NCBI RefSeq assembly: GCF_907165045.1
Contig: NZ_CAJRAU010000005.1
Span: 1 to 64,000 of the forward strand
DNA from: Dyadobacter linearis
Lineage (GTDB): Bacteria; Bacteroidota; Bacteroidia; Cytophagales; Spirosomataceae
Direction of reading: 5' to 3'
DNA: 64,000 bases
Shown: positions 34,538 to 43,316 of the stretch, in pieces
How the letters are laid out: each line of letters opens with the position of its first letter
Numbering within the stretch: the first letter of the stretch is position 1
Made by a program: the position numbers and the translations under genes
The notes under the pieces: generated by a model
What the model saw: the letters and a program-made list of their open reading frames with translations, nothing else
The model's database searches: none
What the model was told of the DNA's origin: nothing

Positions 34538-37351
34538 TTAGAATTTGTAAGAAATACCTACTGTGGTGTAAGATCCGCGGCGGAAAGACTGGTAAGATTC
34601 ATCTACGCCAGTGATCTTTCCATCCAGGTTACTGTCTTGTACCAACCTGAATTTTTGATTAAGAATATCCTGGATACCCGCTTTGAATTCGAGGTGAGGC
34701 CCAAGTGCTTTAATGATATTGAAGTCGAGTACGTTGCGGGGAAGTTCATAAACGGTAGGCTGCACTTCTTTGTCGCCCACGAGGAAAATCCTTTTTCCAA
34801 CCACATTATAAAGCATGTTGACCTGCCAGCCTCTGTTCACATCATTATAATAAAGACCTGTATTGATCAGATAAGGAGATTGTCCCTGCAACTGGCGGTT
34901 TTCTTCCTGGCCTGCAAAGCCGGTCAGTACATCACTTTTGATCACCGACGCATTCAATACGAGTGTCAGATTATCAACGAGTGAAGAGGTAGTGAGGTTT
35001 TTCAGAGATTTTCTTACTTCCACTTCCCCACCGATCGCATAAGCTTCTTCGGCATTATCAACCGAGAAAGTTACCCCCGATCCTGCGTACCGAACCCTGG
35101 TTTCGATCGGGTTTTTGAAGTGTTTGTAAAAACCTGCAACCGAGATCACTTCACCCTCATTCGGATAGAATTCGTACCGCAGATCCACATTCTGAATGCT
35201 AGGTGTTTTCAGGTTTTCATTACCAACCCGTGACACGTCGAATGCAAAGTCATAATAGGTGAAAGGTGCCAGCTCGCGGAACTCAGGCCGGTTAAGCGAC
35301 ATGGTATAAGCGACACGCAGCAATGATTTTTCGGTAAAATTGTAAGCAAGGTTAACCGAAGGCAGGAACCGCAGAATAGGGTTGTTCACATCCACGCGAT
35401 CACCTCCACCACGCTGGCGGCTTTGCAATTGCTGGCGGTTATGCTCTGCACGCACACCAAAAGAACCATTGAACCTTGGCGTAAAAGGAATATAAGAGCC
35501 AACATAAGCAGCCAGAAGTGTGTTTTGAGCCGCATACTGATCATCCGTATTCGTTCTCTCTCCGTAATGCAGCCTGTTCGCAGCTATATTTTCATCACTG
35601 AACAATTGTGCTGCCGGCAATGTGAGGATTTCCTCGGGTACTCCGCCAGGATTATTCACATTAAACCAGCGTGCTGCAAAATCTCTGTCTTTATATTCTC
35701 CGAACAAGCCCGCACGAAGCTTGATCTGCATTTTTTCTTCTCCTTCATATCCGTTGCGCTCGATACGGTGCTCGCCGTCAACACGGAACGAAGATGCTAG
35801 TTCTTTCAAAGAAGAGTAAAAGCGCGCGCCGCGAGTCAAACTTGCATTGCTTCCCGGTACTACTTCCACAGTAAACGGATCATTTGTTCCAATGTTCCGG
35901 CTCGTTACAAAACGTCTGAAATCAGGCTCGTCGCGGTTGGTATAGCCAAATGCACCCGTCCATTTCAAAGTAGTGGCTTCCGACATTTCGTGCGTTCCGC
36001 TCAGCTGACCCGTGTAAATGCTCTTAGATTCGTACCGGAATGCATAATTCTGTACATCGCGGTCATTATCAAGGCTGTAACCCTGGCGGAACGTAGTTTC
36101 CTTGCTGCTCAGCTGGTTAAAAAGGTTCCTGAATTCAATTTTGTGCTGCGGGTTAAAGATTAATCCCCAGTTGGACATTACGCCCAAACGCACATTGTGA
36201 CCATAAAACTGATCATTATAGCTCGTCTCGATCTGAGAATCCTGTGTACTATTGTTGAATGCGAGGTAGCGGAACTGATTGGTAGGTGTTACCTGATTGG
36301 CACTGGTATAGCTCAGGTTGTTAAAGGTCGTCAAACGCAGCCTTCCCAGGTCCATGCTATTGTTATATCCCAGCGACACGCGCAAATCCGGCGTCACGGT
36401 TTTTGTATACGTATCAACGAACTTAGGCAGATTACGGAATGCATTGAACGTCGCTTCCGTAGGCTGGCTTGCATTGGTTTGTCTCGCAGTTGGAAATGTA
36501 GAAGGAAGCTTCCGGTCGCCTGCGCCGAAGCCCAGCCAGTCCATCGAAGATCCGCGATAATCGAGTACATTACTGAAAGTGGTACCGGCCCTAAAACCCG
36601 GAGAGATAGCTACTGTAAAACCGTTTGCGTCAGGGATTGTCTTGGTATAAATTTTAATAACCCCACCTGCAAACTCACCCGGAAGCTCAGGTGCGCCCGA
36701 TTTGAATATCAGCATTCTGTCGATCGCTGTGCTTGGGATCAGGTCAAATGAGAAGGATTTTACGTCCACTTCCGTCGAAGGTGTGATCGCATCATTGAGC
36801 ATTACAGTATTATAACGCTCGTTCAAACCACGGATAATGACAAATCTGTCATCCTGAATAGAAACCCCCGGAACGCGGCGGATTACTTGTGAAGCGTCCC
36901 TGTCCTGCGAGCGCTGGATCTGCTGGGCTGAGATACCAACTGCGATCTGTTCTGCCTGCTTGATCTCGGTGATCACCGAAACGTCCGTAAAAGTCTGGCG
37001 CTGGCCTACGATCTTTACTTCCGTCAGGTTGGCTACGTCTTCTTCTAATGTAGTGTTGATTAAAACGGTCTGATTCGGGTAAACTGTAACTTCGATCTCT
37101 TTCGCCTTGTAAGAAACGTAAGTGACGATCACAGTTTGTTTTCCGGTTGGAATACCAGGCAAGTCAAATTTACCTTCAATGTCGGACGAAGCGCCGACTG
37201 GCGGGGTACTGCCTTTAAGTACTACACTTGCACCGATTACCGGTTCTTTGGATTGGGCATCAACGATCGTTCCTTTGATGGAACCTGTCTGAGCGAATGC
37301 AGCAGACGTGCTGATAAGCAGGAGGATGAATGATAAAAATCTTGATTTCAT
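34538..37351 (-). CDS. TonB-dependent receptor with carboxypeptidase-like regulatory domain
   Basis: 937-residue outer-membrane receptor. Signal peptide (MKSRFLSFILLLISTSAAFAQ), a CarboxypepD_reg/CNA-B domain (GSIKGTIVDAQSKEPVIGASVVLKG, 22-110), the plug (about 115-245, with ISAQQIQRSQDRDASQVIRRVPGVSIQDDRFVIIRG and GGVIKIYTK) and a barrel to the terminal residues SYTTVGISYKF, ending in aromatic Phe as barrels do. It transports an unknown substrate by TonB energy. No SusD gene is adjacent, so it is not a classical Sus pair; the partner is the beta-helix lipoprotein 43 nt downstream. Confidence 0.95.
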   Translation of the reverse strand: MKSRFLSFILLLISTSAAFAQTGSIKGTIVDAQSKEPVIGASVVLKGSTPPVGASSDIEGKFDLPGIPTGKQTVIVTYVSYKAKEIEVTVYPNQTVLINTTLEEDVANLTEVKIVGQRQTFTDVSVITEIKQAEQIAVGISAQQIQRSQDRDASQVIRRVPGVSIQDDRFVIIRGLNERYNTVMLNDAITPSTEVDVKSFSFDLIPSTAIDRMLIFKSGAPELPGEFAGGVIKIYTKTIPDANGFTVAISPGFRAGTTFSNVLDYRGSSMDWLGFGAGDRKLPSTFPTARQTNASQPTEATFNAFRNLPKFVDTYTKTVTPDLRVSLGYNNSMDLGRLRLTTFNNLSYTSANQVTPTNQFRYLAFNNSTQDSQIETSYNDQFYGHNVRLGVMSNWGLIFNPQHKIEFRNLFNQLSSKETTFRQGYSLDNDRDVQNYAFRYESKSIYTGQLSGTHEMSEATTLKWTGAFGYTNRDEPDFRRFVTSRNIGTNDPFTVEVVPGSNASLTRGARFYSSLKELASSFRVDGEHRIERNGYEGEEKMQIKLRAGLFGEYKDRDFAARWFNVNNPGGVPEEILTLPAAQLFSDENIAANRLHYGERTNTDDQYAAQNTLLAAYVGSYIPFTPRFNGSFGVRAEHNRQQLQSRQRGGGDRVDVNNPILRFLPSVNLAYNFTEKSLLRVAYTMSLNRPEFRELAPFTYYDFAFDVSRVGNENLKTPSIQNVDLRYEFYPNEGEVISVAGFYKHFKNPIETRVRYAGSGVTFSVDNAEEAYAIGGEVEVRKSLKNLTTSSLVDNLTLVLNASVIKSDVLTGFAGQEENRQLQGQSPYLINTGLYYNDVNRGWQVNMLYNVVGKRIFLVGDKEVQPTVYELPRNVLDFNIIKALGPHLEFKAGIQDILNQKFRLVQDSNLDGKITGVDESYQSFRRGSYTTVGISYKF

Positions 37352-37376
37352 GTTGTGTCAGAATAATTTCCGGCAC

Positions 37377-37384
37377 AAAACTAG
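37377..37384 (-). promoter_or_regulatory. -7 element for the TonB receptor gene
   Basis: TAGTTTTG on the minus strand matches TAnnTTTG and sits 25 nt before the receptor ATG. No TTG is found at -33. The rest of 37385-37624 is AT-rich; I see no gene or strong hairpin in it. Confidence 0.45.
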
Positions 37385-37624
37385 GTTGGCTACATTACTC
37401 CCAGATTTCTCTAATGTTATCTAATTGTTAACACTCAAAAACCGTAACTCGGTGATAATGATCACTATATTTGGCGAACCTACCTGATTAGCTCCCAAAC
37501 ATTGCCTTAAACCTGCTCTTTCAGATTGATAAATTGGTTTCGTCCTGTGAATGCAATATATTCGAATTCATTTACTTTGTCTTGACAATTACTTTGTCGG
37601 AATTTTTCATCTAATCCCAGCTTA

Positions 37625-38248
37625 ATGTCCGAGTTTCAGGCGTACCTACAATTAGGTTTTGAACACATTACCGATTCCAATGGCTATGACCACATTCTAT
37701 TTATCATGGCGCTTTGTACAATTTATACTCTGATTGACTGGAAAAAGGTAATTGTACTGGTTACTGCATTCACGATCGGGCATTCGATCACTTTGGCGCT
37801 GGCTACACTGGGCCTGGTTAGCATAAATCCCGACTGGATCGAGCTGCTGATACCAATCACGATCGTAATTACGGCTTGTCTCAATTTCTTTTATACAGTA
37901 CCAAAAGGTTCTTATGTTAAAAGAGATGATAATACAATGCTCAGGTACGGACTGGCACTTTTCTTTGGTCTGATCCACGGACTGGGCTTTTCGAACTACC
38001 TGCGCGCATTGCTTGGAAAAGAGGCCGGGATATTTAATCCTTTGTTAGGTTTTAATGTGGGTTTGGAACTTGGCCAGCTTATTATCGTATTCATTATCCT
38101 CTCAATCGCCTTTTTGCTTATCGAGATCCTGCGCGTTCAGCGACTGAGCTGGATCCATATTTTGTCGGGCATTATTGTCGGAATGGCTTTTTCCCTAATT
38201 TTAAACAACGAACTTTTTCAAAGCATTACCGGCGGCTCCGCTGACTAG
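37625..38248 (+). CDS. HupE/UreJ family membrane protein
   Basis: 207 residues, six or so hydrophobic helices. The family signature is at the start: FEHITDSNGYDHILFIMALCTIYTLIDWKKVIVLVTAFTIGHSITLALA (conserved His and Asp in the first helix, GHSITL in the second). Then FFGLIHGLGFSNYL and NVGLELGQLIIVFIILSIAFLLIE, also typical of HupE/UreJ. Known members are nickel or cobalt permeases or accessory membrane proteins of hydrogenase and urease; neither enzyme is in the window, so the substrate is open. It is 29 nt upstream of the M1 peptidase and likely co-transcribed. Confidence 0.88.
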   Translation: MSEFQAYLQLGFEHITDSNGYDHILFIMALCTIYTLIDWKKVIVLVTAFTIGHSITLALATLGLVSINPDWIELLIPITIVITACLNFFYTVPKGSYVKRDDNTMLRYGLALFFGLIHGLGFSNYLRALLGKEAGIFNPLLGFNVGLELGQLIIVFIILSIAFLLIEILRVQRLSWIHILSGIIVGMAFSLILNNELFQSITGGSAD

Positions 38249-38277
38249 CACCAATTACTATATTACTGAATAACCAA

Positions 38278-40656
38278 ATGAAAAACCTGCTACTCCCTTT
38301 ATTTCTATTGCTGGTGTCGGTCGCAACCTTCGCCCAGCAGCTTCCGCCTTCGGCGACCTATCAGTACAACGACCGGTTTGAACAACTGGGCCCGATGCTG
38401 CCTACTCCCAATTCCACGCGGGCCGCTTCCGGCGCTCCCGGCCGTGAATACTGGCAGCAGCGCGCTGATTACGACATTAAAGCTGAACTTGACGACGAAA
38501 ACCGCCGCATTATCGGATCGGAAACGATCACTTTTTTCAATAACTCTCCTGATGAGCTGAAATACATCTGGATGCAGCTCGATCAGAATCTTTTCAAAAA
38601 AGACGGAATAGGTGCAATGTCCCGGACAGGCGCGATCAGTGATAAAGGAATGACGACCGGCCAGCTTGCCAATCTGAATAACGGAAGAGGTTCCTCCCTC
38701 GACCCGAAAACGGAATATGGCTACAATATCACAGCCGTAAAAGATAAAGCCGGCAAGCCGCTTCCTTACAAGATCAATGGTACGATGATGCGCATTGACC
38801 TGCCCGCGGCTATGAAACCGGGTACCAGCATTGTTTTCGGCGTAGACTGGAATTATAATATCACGGAATACTACGGTCGCAGCGGCTATGAGTTTTTCCC
38901 GAAAGACGGAAACGCAAACTACTTTATCGCGCACTGGTTTCCACGCCTCGCCCCTTACGACGATGTAAATGGCTGGAACCACAAGCAGTTTTTAGGTCAG
39001 GGAGAATTTGCATTGATTTTTGGAAACTACAAGGTAGCGATCACCGTACCCGCCGACCACGTGGTTGCAGCCAGCGGTGAATGCCAGAACTACGCCCAGG
39101 TTTTGACGGCCACGCAAAAGCAGCGCCTGAAAAAAGCTGAAACTTCAAAGACGCCGGTTTTGATCGTGACGCAGGATGAGGCTATCAAAGCTGAAAAGCG
39201 CGAAAACAAGAACCCGGGCAAGAAAACGTGGATTTACAAAGCAGATAATGTGCGTGACTTTGCATTTGCAAGCAGCCGGAAATTTATTTGGGATGCGATG
39301 CAAACCGATGTTTACAAAAGCGGCCGCAAGATCTGGTGTATGTCCATTTACCCAAAAGAAGGTAACCCGCTGTGGGAACAATATTCGACGCGCGCAGTGG
39401 CACACACCCTGAAATCGTACGGCGACCGCACTTTTGAATACCCTTATCCGGTTGCAATATCCTGTCACGGCGTAGCTGGCGGCGGGATGGAATATCCGAT
39501 GATCAGTTTCAACGGCGGCCGCCCGGAGGAAGATGGTACTTACAGTGAGGCAGTTAAATACGGAATGATCGGAGTGATTATTCACGAAGTAGGTCACAAC
39601 TTTTTCCCGATGATCGTCAACTCCGACGAACGTCAGTGGGCGTGGATGGACGAAGGTTTGAATACTTTTTGCCAATATCTCGCTGAAAAAGAATGGGATT
39701 ATAATTTTCCTACCCGCCGTGGCGAACCCAACCAGATCACCGATTATATGTCTTCCGACAAATCGGTACTGACACCAATTATGGCTTCGGCTGAGAACGT
39801 AATCGGCTTGGGACCAAACGCTTACGCGAAACCTGCGACTGCTTTGAATATCCTGCGCGAAACTGTTATGGGCCGGGAGCTTTTTGACCATGCATTCAAA
39901 GAATATGCAAACCGGTGGCGCTTCAAAAGCCCAACTCCGGCAGATTTCTTCCGGACGATGGAAGATGCATCCGGGGTGGATCTTGACTGGTTCTGGAAAG
40001 GCTGGTTTTATGGTACAGAAGCTGTGGATCAGGATCTGTTAAGTGTGGATTGGTTTAATATCGATACCCAGAATCCCGATATTGAAAAGGAACTCGCGCG
40101 CAAAGCGGCGGCGGAGAGGCTGAATACCATGAGCAAAATCCAGGATGCCAAAACGAAGGGCGAAACGGTAGTGGCGCAGGATTCCACAATGGCGGATTTC
40201 TATAACCGCTACGATCCATTTAAGGTAACCGAGGCAGATAAGCAGAAATACGAACAATACCTGGCTTCACTTTCGGAAACTGAGCGTGAGCTAATCCGTG
40301 AAAACACGAACTTTTACACCTTATCCATTAAAAACAAAGGCGGACTTCCGATGCCCGTGATCGTTAAAATGGGTTTTGAAGATGGTACGGACTCTGTGGC
40401 TGTATTTCCGGCTGAAATCTGGCGCTTCAACGACCAGCAGATCAATAAGGTGATCTCAACCAAAAAGAAAGTGGTACAATGGGAACTGGATCCTTACCAG
40501 CAGATCGCTGATATAGACACAGAAAATAATTCCTTTCCACGCGTAGCGAAGCCAACCCGCTTCCAGATCTTCAAGCAGCAAACCAGAAAAGCACCAAACC
40601 CAATGCAAATGCAGGGAGCCGGCGCTGGAAAAGTAGGCACAGATCCGAAGAACTAG
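38278..40656 (+). CDS. Secreted M1 family zinc aminopeptidase
   Basis: 792 residues. Signal peptide MKNLLLPLFLLLVSVATFAQ. M1 core: N-terminal beta domain, then HGVAGGGMEYPMIS (the exopeptidase GAMEN-type motif as GGMEY), the zinc motif VIIHEVGHNFFPMI (HExxH) and the third ligand 18 residues on in WAWMDEGLNTFCQYLAE. All catalytic residues are present, so it should be active; it probably works in the periplasm. The C-terminal 200 residues are a bulky beta/alpha region with a Gly/Pro-rich tail and no T9SS CTD. It lies 29 nt after hupE and ends in a good terminator. Confidence 0.93.
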   Translation: MKNLLLPLFLLLVSVATFAQQLPPSATYQYNDRFEQLGPMLPTPNSTRAASGAPGREYWQQRADYDIKAELDDENRRIIGSETITFFNNSPDELKYIWMQLDQNLFKKDGIGAMSRTGAISDKGMTTGQLANLNNGRGSSLDPKTEYGYNITAVKDKAGKPLPYKINGTMMRIDLPAAMKPGTSIVFGVDWNYNITEYYGRSGYEFFPKDGNANYFIAHWFPRLAPYDDVNGWNHKQFLGQGEFALIFGNYKVAITVPADHVVAASGECQNYAQVLTATQKQRLKKAETSKTPVLIVTQDEAIKAEKRENKNPGKKTWIYKADNVRDFAFASSRKFIWDAMQTDVYKSGRKIWCMSIYPKEGNPLWEQYSTRAVAHTLKSYGDRTFEYPYPVAISCHGVAGGGMEYPMISFNGGRPEEDGTYSEAVKYGMIGVIIHEVGHNFFPMIVNSDERQWAWMDEGLNTFCQYLAEKEWDYNFPTRRGEPNQITDYMSSDKSVLTPIMASAENVIGLGPNAYAKPATALNILRETVMGRELFDHAFKEYANRWRFKSPTPADFFRTMEDASGVDLDWFWKGWFYGTEAVDQDLLSVDWFNIDTQNPDIEKELARKAAAERLNTMSKIQDAKTKGETVVAQDSTMADFYNRYDPFKVTEADKQKYEQYLASLSETERELIRENTNFYTLSIKNKGGLPMPVIVKMGFEDGTDSVAVFPAEIWRFNDQQINKVISTKKKVVQWELDPYQQIADIDTENNSFPRVAKPTRFQIFKQQTRKAPNPMQMQGAGAGKVGTDPKN

Positions 40657-40674
40657 GTAACTACCAAAATCATA

Positions 40675-40710
40675 AAATCCGCTCCGGCACATCGCCAGAG
40701 CGGATTTTTT
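40675..40710 (+). terminator. Intrinsic terminator of the M1 peptidase gene
   Basis: AAATCCGCTC (40675-40684) and GAGCGGATTT (40698-40707) form a 10-bp stem with an inner GGC/GCC pairing, followed by a T run to 40710. The first 22-bp repeat starts at its last base. Confidence 0.9.
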
Positions 40711-40819
40711 ATGCAATTTCAAAATTGATTCTATGTAATTTCAAAATAGAAGCTATGTAATTTCAAAGTAAAGGTTATGTAATTTCAAAATAGAAGTTAT
40801 GTAATTTCAAAGTTTGAGT
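40710..40819. repeat. Five tandem 22-bp repeats ahead of the AAA/DUF4143 gene
   Basis: Units begin at 40710, 40732, 40754, 40776 and 40798, each 22 bp, with the conserved core TATGTAATTTCAAAnT (first copy TATGCAATTT). Variable bases lie at the ends. The array ends 27 bp before the ATG at 40847. 22 bp is about two helical turns, which would place each core on one face of the DNA, as for operator arrays. It has no palindromic spacer structure, so it is not CRISPR. Confidence 0.9.
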
Positions 40820-40846
40820 ATCTTTGAGAGAGTCATTTCAGATCTC

Positions 40847-42001
40847 ATGAACTTCGTAGACAGGCACATAGAACGCGTAATCCTGGAACAAAGCAGCAAG
40901 TTTCCAGTAATTGCTGTAACCGGGCCAAGACAGTCTGGAAAGACTACGCTTTTGAAGACTTTGTTTAAAGGCTACTCTTACATTTCGCTTGAAGACCTGA
41001 ACAATCGCGCATTCGCCTCCGTAGATCCTGTCGCATTTTTGAATTTATACAATGACAAAGTCATATTGGATGAAGTCCAGCGTGTTCCTGAGCTTTTCTC
41101 CTACATTCAAACCATCGTGGACGGCTCGGGCAAAATGGGCCAATTTATCCTCTCGGGATCTCAAAATTTTCAGCTGTTGAACAACATCACCCAAAGTCTG
41201 GCGGGCCGCGTGGCGCTGTTTAAATTGTTGCCCTTTGACTTTGACGAAATGAAATCAGGAAATTTGCTGGCGGATAATGTAGCAGACGCCTGTATAAACG
41301 GTTTCTATCCGGCTATCTATGATCGTTCGATAAAACCGACCATATTTTACTCCAATTATATTCAGACATACGTAGAAAGGGACGTTACCGAGTTAACCAA
41401 TATCAGAGATACACGCCAGTTCCGCACATTCGTGAGCTTGTGCGCCGGCCGGGTAGGACAACTAATGAACCTAAATTCACTTGCCAACGAATGCGGGATT
41501 TCTCAACCGACTGCCAAATCCTGGCTATCGATTCTTGAAAGCAGTTATATCATTTTTCAACTCCAACCTTACTATCAAAATTTCAACAAAAGAGTTGTAA
41601 AAACGCCAAAGTTATACTTTTACGATACCGGGTTATTGTGTCACATTCTTGGCATAAGGGATGCAGATACTTTTCATAATAATTCATCAAAAGGAAATAT
41701 TTTTGAAAACCTGATTATTGCTGAATATCAAAAGAAGAATGCTCACCAATATCTCCATAACGAATATTGGTTCTGGCGCGATTCCAACGGACACGAGGTT
41801 GATCTTTTAAATCAAAATGGAAATGCATTTGATATTTTTGAAATAAAATCGACCCAAACTATCCTGACAGAGCATTTTAAAGGACTGAATTTTTTTGATG
41901 AAATAAGCGGAGGAAAAGTGGGCGCGAAAACGCTGATATATGGCGGAAATGAAGACCAGAAAAGGACTAACTACTCAGTTCTTGGCTGGCGGAATATCTA
42001 A
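40847..42001 (+). CDS. AAA_14 / DUF4143 ATP-binding protein
   Basis: 384 residues from ATG 40847 (MNFVDRHIERVILEQ); an in-frame TTG at 40814 would overlap the repeats. N-terminal AAA ATPase: Walker A GPRQSGKTTLLKTLF, Walker B KVILDEVQRVPELF, then FILSGSQNFQLLNNITQSLAGRVALFKLLPF. The C-terminal DUF4143 domain has ECGISQPTAKSWLSILESSYIIFQLQPYYQNFNKR and LYFYDTGLLCHILGI, and a nuclease-like end (EYWFWRDSNGHEVDLLNQNGN). The family is scattered, often strain-specific, and of unknown function; the C-terminus resembles a PD-(D/E)xK-type fold (Asp in EVDLL, then EIKST). The gene is lower in G+C than its neighbours, a sign of transfer. Confidence 0.88.
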   Translation: MNFVDRHIERVILEQSSKFPVIAVTGPRQSGKTTLLKTLFKGYSYISLEDLNNRAFASVDPVAFLNLYNDKVILDEVQRVPELFSYIQTIVDGSGKMGQFILSGSQNFQLLNNITQSLAGRVALFKLLPFDFDEMKSGNLLADNVADACINGFYPAIYDRSIKPTIFYSNYIQTYVERDVTELTNIRDTRQFRTFVSLCAGRVGQLMNLNSLANECGISQPTAKSWLSILESSYIIFQLQPYYQNFNKRVVKTPKLYFYDTGLLCHILGIRDADTFHNNSSKGNIFENLIIAEYQKKNAHQYLHNEYWFWRDSNGHEVDLLNQNGNAFDIFEIKSTQTILTEHFKGLNFFDEISGGKVGAKTLIYGGNEDQKRTNYSVLGWRNI

Positions 42002-42020
42002 ACAAAAATCCCTAAGACAA

Positions 42021-42968
42021 ATGAAAATCGTAATTCTTGACGGATATACTTTGAACCCGGGAGATCTGGACTGGGCGCCTATTAAAATGTTGGGTGAAGT
42101 TGAAATTTATGACCGGTCGAAGCCGGAGGAAATTGTGGAACGGGCAGCCGGGGCAGAAGTAGTTTTTGTGAATAAAGTGGTATTGTCAGGAGCTATTCTG
42201 GATCAGCTTCCGGGACTGAAATATATTGGTGTGACCGCCACTGGTTTTAATAATATAGACATTGAAGCAGCGAAAAAACCGGGTATTATCGTCACAAATG
42301 TGCGGGCTTACAGCTCAGCTTCAGTGGCGCAGCAAACTTTCGCATTGCTGCTATCACTGGTGAATCGTGCTGAAATGCATAGTCAGAGCGTATTTGCGGG
42401 GGAATGGGCGGCTTCGGCCGATTTCTGTTACTGGAAATCGCCGCTTACCGAGCTAGCCGGCAAAACGATCGGGCTGATCGGACTGGGTGATATTGGTTCG
42501 CAGGTTGCGCAGATCGCAATCGCATTTGGCATGAAAGTGATCGCCTATCGAAAACATCCAAAGCCTGTTGAAGGCATTGAAATGGTGTCACTGGACGAAA
42601 TTTTCAAGCGAAGTGACGTGGTAAGTCTGCACTGTCCGCTGACTGACGGGACGAAGGAAATCATCAATAAGGATAACCTGGCAAAGATGAAATCGACTGC
42701 GATCGTGCTGAACACAGGTCGGGGACCGCTGATTCACGAAGCCGATCTGGCAGAAGCATTAAAAAACGGCGTAATCGCTGGTGCCGGGCTGGATGTACTT
42801 TCTGCGGAGCCTCCAAAGGGGGACAACCCACTTTTATCTGCACCGAACTGCGTGATTACACCTCACGTTGCCTGGGCCACTTTTGAAGCGCGAAAAAGGT
42901 TAATGCAACTAGCAGCCGAAAATCTCTCCGCTTTTATGAAAGGGAACCCGATTAACGTGGTATCCTAG
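42021..42968 (+). CDS. D-2-hydroxyacid dehydrogenase (glycerate/hydroxypyruvate type)
   Basis: 315 residues from ATG 42021 (MKIVILDGYTLNPGDLDW). NAD-dependent oxidoreductase of the D-isomer 2-hydroxyacid family. Landmarks: ATGFNNIDIEAAKKPGIIVTNV, the Rossmann GLIGLGDIGSQVAQIAIAFGMKVIAY (around residue 150), VVSLHCPLTDGTKEIIN, the catalytic Arg in VLNTGRGPLIHEADL, Glu in AGLDVLSAEPP and His in ITPHVAWATFEAR. All catalytic residues are intact. It resembles HprA glycerate dehydrogenase; the substrate cannot be fixed by sequence. It starts 19 nt after the ATPase gene and may be on its transcript. Confidence 0.92.
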   Translation: MKIVILDGYTLNPGDLDWAPIKMLGEVEIYDRSKPEEIVERAAGAEVVFVNKVVLSGAILDQLPGLKYIGVTATGFNNIDIEAAKKPGIIVTNVRAYSSASVAQQTFALLLSLVNRAEMHSQSVFAGEWAASADFCYWKSPLTELAGKTIGLIGLGDIGSQVAQIAIAFGMKVIAYRKHPKPVEGIEMVSLDEIFKRSDVVSLHCPLTDGTKEIINKDNLAKMKSTAIVLNTGRGPLIHEADLAEALKNGVIAGAGLDVLSAEPPKGDNPLLSAPNCVITPHVAWATFEARKRLMQLAAENLSAFMKGNPINVVS

Positions 42969-42969
42969 C

Positions 42970-43194
42970 CTATTTTTTCTTTTTCTTTCTCCCGCTTTTC
43001 TTCTTCTTTTTACCCCAATTATTTTTCATAGCTGAATAAGATTTCTTACTAACCGTCTTCTTGCTCTTGGGCTGGGAAGTGCCTTTCTTTTTCTTGGCGT
43101 TAATATTATTGACAAGCGAATTCTTTACACCCAGCTTGTTCTTTTTAGTATTCGCCGACTTTTTCGGGCCTTTCTTTTTCTTAGCCTTTGCCAT
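42970..43194 (-). CDS. Small lysine-rich basic protein
   Basis: 74 residues, about 40 per cent lysine, with repeated KKKK blocks and only the middle (LGVKNSLVNNINA, YSAMKNNWG) showing other residues. It ends 1 nt from the stop of the dehydrogenase, convergent. The composition implies nucleic-acid binding, like small histone-like or ribosome-associated peptides. Low complexity means it could be a non-functional ORF, but it has a normal ATG, a lone stop and an extended reading frame. No family recognised. Confidence 0.5.
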   Translation of the reverse strand: MAKAKKKKGPKKSANTKKNKLGVKNSLVNNINAKKKKGTSQPKSKKTVSKKSYSAMKNNWGKKKKKSGRKKKKK

Positions 43195-43316
43195 TTGTGA
43201 TGAAGTTTTGAGAAAAGTTTAAATTTTCATGCCGGGGGATATTTCAGAAGAAGCCAATCATTTTCAAATGGGCTGGCCAGACTTTACTAAATTGCAATGA
43301 AACACCAGCGTGAACA

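Noticed and set aside
40710..40819. CRISPR array in the 22-bp repeats
   Set aside because: Units are contiguous with no spacers and no cas genes are nearby.
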